Assembly (NCBI RefSeq): GCF_002775205.1
Contig: NC_036458.1
Span: forward strand, 24,020,368-24,084,367
Direction of reading: 5' to 3'
Origin: Xiphophorus maculatus
Lineage: Eukaryota; Chordata; Actinopteri; Cyprinodontiformes; Poeciliidae
DNA length: 64,000 bases
Shown here: positions 24,555 to 41,050 of the stretch, piece after piece
How the letters are laid out: every line of letters begins with the position of its first letter
Numbering within the stretch: position 1 is the stretch's first letter
Translations under genes and position numbers: made by a program
The notes under the pieces: generated by a model
Seen by the model: the letters and a program-made list of their open reading frames with translations, nothing else
The model's database searches: none
What the model was told of the DNA's origin: nothing

Positions 24555-27500
24555 ATGGATCAGATGACCTTTAAACATGACACCGTGCTGTCAGACGTTC
24601 ACATGCACCGGCCCAACACACACCACCTGATGACACGCCTCAACAGCGCCGGGCAGCCAGGTGTGTATGGCAACAGCTTTTGCTGATTGCCTGTTGGTCA
24701 GTGGAGAGGTGGCAGACAATTATTTGGAAGATGAAATCACATGGTTACAGTCACATGGTTACACAGCAGGTTTCACACGACCCAAAGACCACAGTAAGTA
24801 ATCAGAGGTGTCTTTCCAGTCCACTTGTTGCTTAGCAGCACTCTGAGTACCTGTGTATTCTGCCTGTTTCTTGTGTGTTAGTCAGAAGCTGGACACCTGG
24901 ACTATTAAAAACAGCTGCATGTTTAGTCTAAGTTCTGTTCACATGTCAACTCCAAATAGCAGCACTTGATAATGTTAGGAAACAAACCACTGTGATTCAA
25001 GTCCACTTTGCTTTCAGTCCAGTTCTGGTTAATTTGCCCCATTCAAACTAATTCATATAAACCTCAAATCACTTTATGAAGTCAGGAACATTCAGTACAA
25101 CAATACCCGAATTCAGTTCTACAATGATTTTACAAAGTAAATCATACACTGTAAAAACACAAAATCTTACCAAGTATCTTTGTCTAGTTTCTAGAGCAAC
25201 TACTTTAGCACCATTTGAACTAAGATGCACTGGATGAAATCGATTTGGTGAGGAAAAGTTTCTTCACGAGGGACTTGGACTTGAAAGGAATGACTTGTGA
25301 ACATGTCTGTTCAGTGTTCAGGTCCAGATTTAGGATCTTGGCAGAAAGTCGTGCTGATGGTGACTCTGGGACGGATTCAGCAAACGGCGAGAAGCACAAA
25401 AGTCCGAGGAGAGACGGAGGAACGTCTCCTGAACAAGATGAGGAGGGAGGTAACCAAGGAAACGTGGAGACATGTTTGGATGAAGACGGAGATCTTGACG
25501 TCACACATCGGTATGAGGGATGAAACAGTTTCAACCCAGTAGACATTAAAATGTTGGTTTTGTGATTAAGAAACACAACTTAGAATTCTTGTTTGGCAAA
25601 GTTCTAGAGAACAGAATTCCTTGGATGTTTCCTGGTCATGTCCAAAGGTTTGTGCAGGGAAATAATTTTTTTTTTTTTTATTACTTTTTATTGTTTTCTT
25701 TTATACAGTCAGAAAAATAAGTATTTGAACACCCTGCGACTTTGCAAATTCTCTCACTTAGAAATCATGGAGGGGTCTGAAATTTCATCTTAGGTGGATG
25801 TCCACTATGAGAGGCATAATCTAAAAGTATATATATATTCCGAAATCACTTATTTACAGCAATAACACACAAATAAATAATAAAAAATTAATACATTGTG
25901 ATTTTGGATTACTTTTTAAAATTTTTTTTTTTAGATTTTTTGAAATTTCTGTTTCACCTCTGATGCAGCACATATTCCACCATATTCCAATAAGCTGCTG
26001 GTTCTATGGGTCATGCTGTTTCCTAAAGAAGTTCCTGGAGCTGAGTCTAAGGTTCACACACAGGCGGATGTTTGAAATATAACAGATATGAAGGATAACC
26101 GGTCAAAGCTCCAGAAAGCCACAGACTTTTCTTACACATACACAGCAGTGTACTGGTCCAGTCACCAGTACAAAGGTTCCATGTACAATTGGAGTGGAAG
26201 ATCGGTCATTGGTGACCACAGCAGAACATGTGCAGACAAACTTGTTCTTGTTCAAGTTTTTTTGTTTTTGTTTTGAACTTTTACTTGTTAAAGTCTTTGA
26301 CTACGTTGTTTCCATGTTTCTTAAACACATCAGTGGAATTGGAGAAATATTTAAAGACTGACAGGAGAAGAACTGGAGTCCTTCAGCTGCTCTAAATAGA
26401 TCTAGTTATGCTTTATGTTTATGTTATCAAATCATTTTGAAATGGAACAGAGTCTCAGATTGGAGGATCTTCCTTAGTACCTCATTGATCTTGTTCAAGT
26501 TATTCATATTTAAGGTTAAATCTGTATAATTATGACATGCTTGATGAAGTCTTTGGTATGACCACACACACATTTCTATTCTTTTGATTTCACAGACCAC
26601 GAAAAAGATCAGTGGATGAAGGTGGCAGAGACTTGGTCTGTCCCATCATCCTCCAGCAGTCTGGTCCTGACCTGGAACAAGATGAGGACAGTGATGATGA
26701 TGATGATGATGAAGAGACTTGTTTTTCCAAAGACATTATACAGATTGGTAAGACTGAATTTATACAGTTTCAACCAAATGTGTGATGTGGCGTATTGATG
26801 TGTGTGAATGTGCTTTTGTTTGTTTTTCCTATTGCTTCATTCAGTGGATGTCAAATATTAAAAGATTTAAAAAGAAAATGTGAATTTCAGAAAATACCCA
26901 GGATGGAAAGAAACAGCTTGATTTACTGAGTTTGAAACTGTTTGTATCCTAAAGTCACTTTGAATGAATCAACTTGTGTTTCCATGGAGTAGACTTTGAT
27001 TTGATATCCCTCAATATTAAAATGGGACAATATCTAAAGGAAATCCACCTGGCAAAACGCTAACTAGCTGCTGCTAGCATGGGGCTTTGGTGGATTAAGA
27101 CAGAATATTAGCTGCTAACAATGCTAACATTTTATTTAGATCATTTCCAGATGCAGTTCTACTCTGAACAGAGTATTTACTCAGTTTGAGATTCATAAAC
27201 CCCCTTTTACTCGATTTGTGAAAACACAACATGGGAAGTTTTACTTTTCAAAAATATTTCTTGAAGCATATTTTGATGTTGTGAACTCAATATTAAATAA
27301 CAACTTTCCTCATGTGTTGGATGTATTCTTACATCTCTTCCACTTTCTGCCTCCTATGCTACTACATAGCTTTTTTTTATTGAAGTCAAAAGGAAAGTGT
27401 ATAAAACCCCATGGACATCTCTAATATTACAGACATTTAGACTGGAAGCATATTTTTTAACCCATTTTCAGTTTGGATAATGTAAGTATATCTACAGACT

Positions 27501-30500
27501 GTTTTAATGTTTGTTGGCTTTTCCATGTGTCAGGAATTCCCAGTTCGAAATTAATTATAGATGAAGACGTTGCAGACGTTGGCATCATAATGACAGATGA
27601 CTAAGGAAAATAACAACCGATCGTCATTGCAATGTGGAACAACAGTTTTACTTTTGCTTGATTTTCTAATACTTGGACTCCACAAGCAAGCAGGAAAATC
27701 CTCAAACAAAAACAGGACATTAGGAATTTCTCACAGTGGCTGAGCTCAGGTGAACGCTGGAAATGGTGGAAGAACAGAACGGAACAGGAAATCCATCCTA
27801 AAAGCGAATTATGTTCTGTTCTGATCACCAAATTCAAAGTTCACTGCTTTACACAACAGTGACACAGGATAAAAGTGGTCTGACTTTGAGTTCATAAAGT
27901 GAAGATTCATGTTGTCATGTATCTGTTGAGGTACCGGTCACCAGAATGCTTCAGTCGCTGTTTTACTCATGAACTGCTCCATTAAACCAAAAGTTTCAAT
28001 TATGTCACTAATTTTAGATCTTTAGTATGCTTTATTATTTAAATGCATTCACGTTGAGCAGACAACACAAATGACTAAATACTTTCTTACAGAACACACT
28101 ATGGCTACACCTTTAGAAGATGTTGGCAAACAGGTGAGTAGTTTCCATCCTTGTGTGTTAGTGGTATGTCACTGGCTCCACACTCTTTAGCTATGAAAGT
28201 ATGTAACATTCATAAAAAATATTTTTACATATTAGTTCAAGCTGTCACTATGTTGCCGCAGTTTGTTATGAGACAGACAATCTGTGAAAAGATGGAGCTC
28301 CTCTGCCTCCTAATGCTAAGTAGAAACAACCAATCAGAGTGAGGATTGGTTATTTCTTCAAGATCTCCAGGCTTACCCTAACAATACCATTTGTTCCAGT
28401 TAATGTACTTTTTGAACAATATTGGACAAAAACTACATCATAACTATGTTACCTTCAGTTGTTATAAAAATGCTGGATAAATCAGGAGGCGGGTTTTAGC
28501 GCTGTCAATCACCCTCTGTGAATTCTAAGGCATAGCCACCAATGATGGTGGATAAATGGTTTTCCTAGTAAGTTGTTTCTCCGCACATTGAACTGTGACA
28601 ACATGATGTTGATTGATCTCACTAAGCTCCTCCTTCTGGCTCTGATTGGTTGTTTTTGGTTGGTGCATTTCTCCAGACGGTAGTAGCACCTCCGGGAAGA
28701 GGTGGAGGAGATGGAGCTTTTCACAGATTATCTGTCTCATAATGTTCTGTCATGACATGGTGACAGTTTTAACAAATATGTAAAAGATATATATTTTTAG
28801 AAAAGTTACATACTGCAGTATTAAACAGAAATGAAGCCAAAATGAAAAAGCTACAAGTAGATAAAGTAAGTACACCCTTGAATTTGCAGCCAGATGCTAT
28901 CAGATACTGCTACTTGTGTCTCGTGTGTCTAAAGGACATTGTTCTAGAATTCTTGCGCTTCATTCAGATTCAGCTTTGGGGCGCTAAGCTCTGCTGCCAT
29001 GTTGTTTGACATAAGAGGTCGTCTCATGGCAAACCATCCAAACAACAAGGCTCATTCTAATTCAATACTTAACAACCTGTGTGGGCCTGCAGCCTCATGG
29101 AGCTCCTGGGTTCTTTTTGTTATTTCTCCGAGGATTTTTGGTTCTGGCTATGAGGTGAATTTGCTGGCATGAGTGAAGTTGGTCCTCCCATGTTCATTCT
29201 TAAGATTTTAATAAGGAGATAATCAAAGGTCAACACATTTTCTAAAACAAACAAAGCCGGTCTTAAAGGGGCAGTATTATCTGTTTTCCAGGCACATAGT
29301 TCCATTTTATAGTACAATTTAATAACTATGTTACCTTCAGTTGTTATAAAAATGCTGGATATATCAAATATGACTTAAAAGAAATTTGACTTTGTAATTT
29401 AACGCCTTGAAATTGGGCCTTTGTCTCTTTAAAACCTCCTGCTCTTTTTGAAACTCTACCTTCAGGAAGTCCTCACAACATGGCTCCTCTATTAACACTT
29501 GAACAATGTTTTTGCGAGCTTTGCTCTGAGAAGTAGCTTCTATAATGAGTGGAGCTGATGCTCATTTCCGCCAGGGGTTTGCTAATTGCTGCTGGCTAGT
29601 CTGAAGGAGCTGAGTGGAGGAGTTACGGGACAGAGCTTCTCTGAGAGGCCAAAGCTTGGAAACTTCAGCTCTGAGGAGGAGCTGTGCCTCAAAGGCGGGG
29701 CTAAGTCCAACCAGGCGTTTTGCACAATTGAATGGTTGTCATGGAGATTAAAAGATTTCTCAAACATGAAATAAAAGAATCAAGGCAACACTGCAGGTAT
29801 ATTTTTGATGAGAAAATAACATTATAACATGATGAAAAGCTCAAACAAGTTTAACTAATGCTGGCCCTTTAAGCAGTTCTATGTGTCTGGGAAAGTTTGA
29901 TCCAAAATGACAAATAAAACATGTAAGCCAGATGACCTCCTGACCTTTATGGAAATGTTGTTTTTGTCATACTGAATAGTGAGATGGGTGGAGGGTCGGA
30001 TGGAGCTGATGTTTCATGTCCTTTGGGTTGACCCAGGTCTGGCGGGGGGCCCTCCTGCTGGCTGACTTCATCCTCTCTGAGAAAGACACGTTCAGTGGGG
30101 CCACCGTGCTGGAGCTGGGAGCAGGGACAGGCTTAACCAGCATCGTCATGGCAACCACAGCCAAAACAGTCTACTGCACAGGTATGAGGCCATTAGGTAG
30201 GGCTGCTCAGAAATGGTGGGAAAAATCATTGTGTTTAGCAAAGTCACTCATTGAATGTGTAAACCTGTTTGCATTTAAAAGCTCGAGGTGCATTTCAGCT
30301 TATCTTTACTTTCCTAGTCGCTTCTCCTCAGTAAGTTAAATCAGATGGAAGGTGTAAGAAGACATGTTGCAGTCTGTCTGCGCTGACGCTGAATGTGTTT
30401 TCCAGACGTGGGTGAAGACCTCCTGAGGTTGTGCCACAGGAACGTGTTTCTGAATCAACACATGACAAAACCAGCAGGTCAGAATGTTCACATTCCCACT

Positions 30501-33500
30501 TTTCTCTTTTAAAGTTGTGCGCTTTAGATCGTTGCCAAAATGATAGATGTATTAATATTATAGTTAGAAAATATTGATACCAAAGCTAGTTGCACAGCTG
30601 GTGCATGTCGGTACAGTCCTACTGACAACTGATTTTTGTTGCATTATGTGACTGATGGGAGTGAATCAGGGTCTAATTAACTGATGCTCCTATTTTCTTT
30701 CTTTCCTCACATGATAAGCATTCTGCTCTATTTGTAGATTAATACAACTTTATATCATTCATTCTCATTTAGTTTTTTACCAAAGCGAAATTTCAGGTTG
30801 GGTCTGCTTTGGGATCCAGCTGTAAATCTATAAACTCTAAATGACTTTTTGTTGACATTTTATGTCAATTAGAACATTTTTAATCTGACATTTTTTTTTA
30901 AATTATTTTTTTTACATGTTCAATACTTATTTTACCCAAAACGTAAAATCCAAGGTTCAGCTCATAATAATAATGAAAAAAACTACATTCAAAGTTACAA
31001 CTACTCATAAGTGATTAATTCAGAACAACTGTGACATGTATTTATTTTGGACCATATAAGCTTATAAACTGACTGCGAAGCTTTAATGCTTCTTACATTT
31101 TGGGTCATTCCAGGCAGGAGGCCACCTGCAGGACGAGAAGTTGGTTTTGTCTGACATCTGGCTTTACAACTTTATTTTGAAGGGATCTGAGGAAAAGGAA
31201 AAAAGAAAAATCTAAAATATCAAGGAAGTCAGGGTTGCAACATGATGGATAGAGCAGTGGTTCTGATCCTCGGTTCTGATTCAGCTCCGTCTCTAGTTCC
31301 TCAGCTGCTGCAGACGCCTGTTCATGTGCTGCTTCCTGTGGCAGCAGAGGAACACCTAAAACCTGCCGGACGAACAGTAGACATAGTTCATTGGAGCTGT
31401 GTTTTAACTGTTGTCTGAGAAGATGTTAAATTTGAGCTCAAACACTGCGACTCTCATCTACCTTAGCGTAGCTTCTTTATCTTTGCCAGCAGCAGGTTAC
31501 ATTCATGCATTTTTTCCCACCCAGCAGGCGGGGAGGTGAAGGTAAAACATCTCAACTGGCTTCAGCACAGTCTTTGCACAGGTAACACCCTTCTGCTTCT
31601 TCTCTTAGATATCAAGCATATTAGTCAGTTCATAACCCATATTTTAATGTCGAACAGTATTAAAGTTACTAGACAGACTTTTTGCACAAATAGTCCTGAA
31701 AAAAAAAGTTTGTACTGCACTGAACCCCATTGAAAACCTCATTGTTATTCCACCAAATATTTATCCTGAACTCTTCCTGAGTTCAAACATTAGTGTTGTT
31801 GTTTCTAAATTGTTTTCTTTGCATTATTTGAGGTCTGAAAGCTTTGACCGTTTCTCATTTTCTGCAAATAAATGCTACGTTTTTGCTTGGAATTCCAGAG
31901 ACATGTTGTCAGTAGCTCATAGAATAAAAGAACAATGTTCATTTTACTCAAACATATGACTATAAAGAGTGAAATCAGAGAACTGATCGTTTTAAGTGGC
32001 TCTCTTCATTATTTCCAGTCCTGTACATGTAACTTCTTATCTGGAGTTCATCATCCATTAACCCAGCAGCTGATGATGTCACTGGACTGCTTACTTCAGT
32101 TCAACTTTTAATCATATCTGTCCACCAGTTGTGTTTAGGTTGCAGCAGGACCCTTGATGGATTTATAGATAATTTGTTAGCCTGAATGCAGATTTGAGCA
32201 GAATGATCTGCTGCAGCATCACTCCACCAACTCCACCAACTCCACCAATCACCTGCTCTTTCTGCTCTTCCTCTCTGCTTGTGTAGATGCTGACCTGGAG
32301 TTCAGCTGGACTGAAGAGGAAGTCGCTGATCTTTACGACAACACCGACTTCATTATTGCAGCTGACGGTGGGTTTGCAGTTCTAATGAAAATAAGACCAA
32401 CTTTCCATTTCTTCGTTCATCTTGATGTTCGTTTGAAGCGAGTGCATTGTACAGGCATGATGAGTCCAGTGGCTGGACGGCAGGTGCAGTTATCATGAGG
32501 TGTAGTCACTAGATGCAAATGAATTGCAAAATGTTTAATCGGTGAAAAAAAAACTTTAAATCTGTGTTTTCCTCTACACACTCATTTTCAGACCAGGAAG
32601 TGGTGCATGATGGTCAAGTTCAAGTTTTTTTTTTTTTTTAAATGGGACAATATATATACATGAACATTTACATGTAAATACATGAGATTATAGCCAGGTG
32701 GATCATTTCCATCTCTAGTCTCACTGGCAGGTTGATTTCAAAGCACAATAATAAATACAGGGTTAAAAAACACTAAAGAACAAACAGAATGAGAAATACT
32801 CAAGACAACAATCCTGACAAGAAGTCATTATGTCTAATATGTTTTCATTTGCCTCCATGTTTTATTCTAAGGGAAAGATGATCGAGTGATAATTTTTTTT
32901 TTGCATTTGTCACCATTGAAGCTGCACAGAACAGACTGTCTAATGTTTCCATGTTTGTGTCTCCAGTTTGCTACGACGACGATCTGACAGACGGCCTCTT
33001 CAGGACTCTGTACCGACTCTGCAGCAGCTTTAATCACTCCTGCACAGTTTTCATTTCTTTAGAGAAAAGGTAAAGAAAAACTGTCTATCACTGTTTGTTC
33101 ACCTAAACTGACAGTTCAGACTGCCAGCTTTGTAGAGCCGCGCCTCAAAATACAAGACATTGTAACTGCAGGAAAAGGAGGCGCTATAGAGTTAGTCTCA
33201 GTCTTAGGACACACTTCAGTCTTTAATTCTAATAAAATTTGAAAACTTTGTATCATTTTTCTTCCATTTCACATTTATGCGTTGCTTTTAATTTCCGTCA
33301 CAAAAGATTCCAACAGAATGTGCCGAATTTTGATTCAGTTTAAATGAGTTTAGTGCCATCTTGTTACAAATTTTGTCTTAAAGTCAGGTACACACACTTC
33401 AGTTTGATCCTGATCAAGTTCAGTTTATTAATCAGATCAGTTTATGTCTGAGGAAACCCAGCAGATTGCAGCGGTCACTCCTCCAACAATCACTTGACTT

Positions 33501-34996
33501 TACAGCAATCAAAGTCAATGCACCAGACTGAACATGCATCAGTCTGGTGCATGTTCAGTCAAAACCAGAAATGTATGCTATATAAAAAGACACATGCATT
33601 TTTTTCACACTGTCTGACATGAAACCAGAATGAACTTTTCCCGTTTCAGGTCAGTTAGGATTATCCAAATGTTTTATATTTGCTAATCCCAGAATAATAT
33701 GACAGGGAATTTTTTTAATGGAATTTTCATTGTTGGTAATCCTAACTGATCTAAAACAGGAAAAGTTCATTCTGGTTTCATGTCAGACAGTGTGAAAAAA
33801 ATGCATGTGTCTTTTTATATAGCATAAATTTCTGGTTTTGACTGAACATGCACCAGACTGATGCATGTTCAGTCTGGTGCATTGACTTTGATTGCTGTAA
33901 AGTCAAGTGATTGTTGGAGGAGTGACCGCTGCAATCTGCTGGGTTTGAAATAAATATAAATATCATCAGCATAAGAGAGGAATCCCATGTTCTCTGATTA
34001 TTATACCATTTCTAAATGGTAATACATGGTAAAGAGAATGGTCCAAGCGCAGAGCCCTGTGGTGCTCCAGGATTTGGCAGTAATTTTCTTCCCTTCTCTG
34101 TCTTACAGGATGAACTTCAGTCTGCGCCACATGGACATTTGCTGTGAGGCCTACAATCATTTTAAGCACTGCCTGTCCCAGCTGCAGGACATGGAGGACG
34201 GCCGGTGCAGATTCAAAGTGGAACACGTTCCTTTAAACTTCTCACAGTTTCTTCTATATGAACGTATTGAGCAGCTGGTGAGAAAAACCTTTACACCCAC
34301 AGTTTCAGCCACACTGGTTTTCTGTATTTAACCCGTCTCTCTCCCAAACTAAGCTACAGCTGCCACTAACTATCCTATCCTCTGTTTTCATCCCATACAT
34401 TGCACTACATGCTCAGTTTATCTGTGTTTCTCTGCTAGATGAAACCATTACAGCTGCTAATGCTGCCATTAGCTCTTTGTTTTTTCCTTAACATAGAAAG
34501 TATTTCTGGATCCAGCTTTTTCTGTTTTTGTGTGAATCCATCCATTTTTTTTGTTTTGTTTTTCATAGCAGTTGTGAATTTGTGCTGTATAAACAAACTG
34601 CTCTGAACTGGATTAATATGGATATTTTTTTGCGGCTATTAGAAAATACTTTGTTTTCTTATTACAGTGTGTTTTATGCAGTGAAACTAGACATTTAGGA
34701 GGAGACGAACTTACAAAGATGTATTAGGGCCATTTTAGATATAGAAACAAAAAAGAAAAAAAGTTTGAACGGTTGAAAATTTGCTAGGAAAAAAAATCTG
34801 AAATTTGAGATTAACCTCAGAAAATTTAAAGCTGCAAAAGTTAATTTCGGAGCTTTTGGCAGAAATTAACTCCCCCCCCTTATCTACAATGGTTGTCATA
34901 CTGGTTTTTGAATAACACTTCTTGTTTTTGCAGGAGCTGTGGAAGATCACTGCCTCTTCTCTTGAATCTGAACAAACCCAGTCTGACTCTGACTGA
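24555..34996 (+). CDS. mettl22: METTL22 protein-lysine methyltransferase
   Basis: METTL22 is a family 16 (METTL21-like) SAM-dependent lysine methyltransferase; the human enzyme modifies the nuclear protein KIN17. Exons: 24555-24660, 25315-25510, 26596-26747, 28093-28133, 30037-30181, 30406-30477, 31528-31581, 32287-32367, 32967-33069, 34109-34277, 34934-34996. All phases join to 393 aa and TGA (human about 404). The N-terminus MDQMTFKHDTVLSDVH matches the family start. LDEDGDLDV, an acidic run and EHTMATPLEDVGKQVWRG precede motif I VLELGAGTG (189-197). The motif DVCY (282-285) is the family DxxY position, then YDDDLTDGLF. The C-terminus is ELWKITASS, as in the family. The first and second coding exons were assigned by fit to known METTL22 and by phase. 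Confidence 0.96.
25706..25860 (+). repeat. Tc1-type transposon end in METTL22 intron 2
   Basis: CAGTCAGAAAAATAAGTATT then TGAACACCCTGCGACTTTGC and TCACTTAGAAATCATGGAGG are well-preserved blocks of a terminus common in fish Tc1-like elements. No partner end was seen in the same intron. Confidence 0.7.
26685..26720 (+). repeat. (GAT)n run coding poly-aspartate
   Basis: Trinucleotide run inside METTL22 exon 3, coding DSDDDDDDEE. It is a coding microsatellite, so its length may vary among individuals. Confidence 0.9.
26748..28092 (+). other. METTL22 intron 3
   Basis: No exon is required (phase 1 on both sides) and no known repeat was identified. Small open frames at 27218 and 27601 lack family features. 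Confidence 0.5.
28175..28815. repeat. Inverted-repeat MITE (TGTCAC...GTGACA type)
   Basis: The left arm (about 28205-28345) and right arm (about 28640-28790) are inverted copies. Paired blocks are CAATCTGTGAAAAGATGGAG with its complement near GGAGCTTTTCACAGATTATC, AACCAATCAGAG with CTCTGATTGGTTG, and TTACATATT with AATATGTAA. The outer end TTACATACTGCAGTA is a common fish MITE terminus. Related partial copies are at 50690-50920 and 63600-64000. It lies in METTL22 intron 4. Confidence 0.7.
29263..29872 (-). repeat. TTAA-type MITE copy, reverse orientation
   Basis: It begins TTAAAGGGGCAGTATTAT and ends GGCCCTTTAA. Internal blocks are the reverse complement of the 53383-54006 copy (for example CATGGCTCCTCTATTA and TGCTGGCTAGTCTGAAGGAG). 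Located in METTL22 intron 4. Confidence 0.8.
30478..31527 (+). other. METTL22 intron 6
   Basis: AT-rich; no exon or recognised repeat. The exon at 31528 follows a doubled acceptor CAGCAG. The second AG was chosen because it gives PAGGEVKVK without an extra residue. Confidence 0.5.
31582..32286 (+). other. METTL22 intron 7
   Basis: Unassigned intronic sequence, with a short CTCCACCAA triplication near 32222-32248. Confidence 0.5.
32368..32966 (+). other. METTL22 intron 8
   Basis: AT-rich intronic sequence with a T homopolymer near 32625. Nothing else recognised. Confidence 0.5.
33454..33946. repeat. Long near-perfect inverted repeat (2 x 210 bp)
   Basis: The left arm (33454-33663) and right arm (33737-33946) are reverse complements of equal length, with about four mismatches and no gaps by eye. 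A 73-base AT-rich spacer separates them. Each arm contains a smaller inverted repeat (TGCACCAGACTGA ... TCAGTCTGGTGCA). It lies wholly inside METTL22 intron 9 (33070-34108), so the pre-mRNA can fold into a long double-stranded stem. No clear target-site duplication or transposon terminus is visible. It may be a foldback-type element, a local inverted duplication, or an assembly product. Confidence 0.92.
33950..34085 (+). repeat. Unclassified interspersed repeat next to the inverted repeat
   Basis: ATCATCAGCATAAGAGAGGA and AAGAGAATGGTCCAAGCGCA then CTGTGGTGCTCCAGGA resemble a dispersed fish repeat I have seen in similar order. The class is not certain. It ends just before METTL22 exon 10. Confidence 0.35.
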
Positions 34997-35885
34997 GGAG
35001 GCTCCCAGAGATGAGCTGCTGACATTTCAGCTCTATGGATCCTGACCACAGACTGCCTGCTGGACACCCCAAAAATCCACTCTGTTACTGATCTGTGAAT
35101 GAACCATTGCTGACCGGGGGCCTTTGTTTGGTGGGAGGCTGTTCAGCCACAAAACAACCTGTTTCGGTCGAGGAACGTTACGCTGGAGGTCGTGTGAATC
35201 CTCATCAGTCTGCCAGAAGTGGAGGAGGCTGATGGATCCTGTACGTCTGACCAGCTTCCACCATGTTGAGATTTATTTACTTTTCTACAAACTTCATGAT
35301 GAGACTTCTGTCTGCTGCTCAGAGGAACTGCTACTGATTATAACCTCAGAGGTTTATTGCTCTGAATAAGAACTAAATATTTCCATGTAACAAGCAGCAG
35401 TCCTGATCACCATCATGGGACAATCTTCACATGGAAAATATTTGATAGAGCAAATGTTATTTATTTGAGTTAGTTTTTAATGCTGTGCAGTTGGTAATAA
35501 TCCCTTTATGCTCTTTGATTCTAACAGAATCTCCCCCAAAATAATCAGATCTCCAGTGACCTTGTTGGTGACATCAGTTGTTGTAGTTTTTATTAGCTGA
35601 GCTTCTCGTTCTGTTCACACAGGTTCTTTGAGAATATGGCTCAACTGTGTAACAATGTGAAATAGGAAAATAACTGTTAATATTTAAAGTAAAGAGTATT
35701 TGGGAGACTAGGATGTTTGTATCCAAGAAAGCTGAAAAAGAGTTAATAAAAGTTCTTGTTGCTTATGGAACTCACCATGAATATTTAATTTTAAAAGAAG
35801 TTGAAATGTTTTATATATATATTTGAAATATGTCACTATGTAATGAAGCTATAGAATGAGTTTCACTTTATGAAATAAATGACAA
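34997..35885 (+). other. METTL22 3' untranslated region
   Basis: Continues from the stop to AATAAA at 35745-35750 and a second at 35874-35879. No repeats were recognised. The small open frame at 35124 has no features. Confidence 0.6.
35745..35879 (+). terminator. METTL22 polyadenylation signals
   Basis: Two AATAAA hexamers (35745-35750, 35874-35879) are placed as expected for the end of METTL22. Confidence 0.55.
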
Positions 35886-36031
35886 AAAATATTTGAATTT
35901 ATAGAGCGTTACCTGTAACTTAACAGTAAGCCCATCACTGACTCCTTCACATGGAATATTTAGAAATTTCAGAGAGAAAGGACCAGAAATAAAACACATC
36001 CTCAACAGAGACAGAGAGTATTCATTCTAAA

Positions 36032-36037
36032 TTTATT
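36032..36037 (-). terminator. YIPF2 polyadenylation signal
   Basis: TTTATT on the plus strand is AATAAA on the minus strand, about 0.6 kb past the YIPF2 stop. It lies about 150 bp from the last METTL22 signal on the other strand. Confidence 0.5.
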
Positions 36038-36631
36038 AACAAAAAGTAGGTCTCAGTAGTTTCACAAAGGAAAATAAATAGCTGTAAACCTGCTACATAC
36101 TTTAGAATTTACTTTTTTTTTTAAACTAGAGTCCTGACAGTGAGCGCTGAACAGAGGAGACGGAGGCGGTCCACCATCATCACTACGTTTCCGTTTCAGG
36201 TTATTAAAACACATTCAGAACAAACAATATGTGGCCTGGAATCCATTCAGTCGGCTACGACTTCATCAGGCATGTTCAAGCTTCACTAAGCAGGATGAAG
36301 AGGAATGTCAGTGGATTCACCTCCAGTGTGTGGATTGATTGGGTTATAATGCAGGGAAGAACTGAAGGACCCCTGATTCCAGAATCTGGGAGTTCTAAAA
36401 GCAGATCTCCACTTACTGAGAGTTTAAGTTGCTCTGTTTTCACCAGAGGGGAACGGCGGCCATGTTGGACCCTCTCCATGCATCACTTCATGACAGATAA
36501 CAGTAGAAAAAGCTGCTTTTTAACTTCACATGTCAACTTCATTTCACCTTTCCAAAACTTTCCCAGTCAGGAATGGATCTAACGTCCTGCGCTCCTGATA
36601 GGCTCCACCCCCTTCCCACCTGCTGCTCTGG

Positions 36632-40707
<4,076 letters not shown>

Positions 40708-40952
40708 CGCTCGTTTAAACGAGACAAAGCAGCTTCATGCAGAACCTAAAAGAAGGAGCAAAGAGAAAATATTCTAGATGACGGGTCTCACATTTAAGAT
40801 AAATAATCTAATTTCAGTACCAACAAGAATAAAATAAATCATTAAAATGACTTTACATCGCCGCTAAAAGCTAAAACTCATAGAATGAAATAAACCAACG
40901 TCAACAAAGACACAGCTCGTCAAACGAGCCAGACTGACCGCTCTGCAGCAGC

Positions 40953-41050
40953 TCACCTTCGCATTAAAACGTTTCACCTCAGGAGGGAAGCGTCTTTCCA
41001 GGCTCAGCAGTCCCGGGGGAGGGCACATAAAACCGCTAGTCTTCACACAG
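40953..41050 (-). other. YIPF2 5' untranslated exon
   Basis: Minus strand ...ATGCGAAG|GTGAGC gives a good donor at about 40957. An acceptor TTCTTTTAG ending near 40746 leads to the exon with the start codon. The 5' boundary is a guess. Confidence 0.5.
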
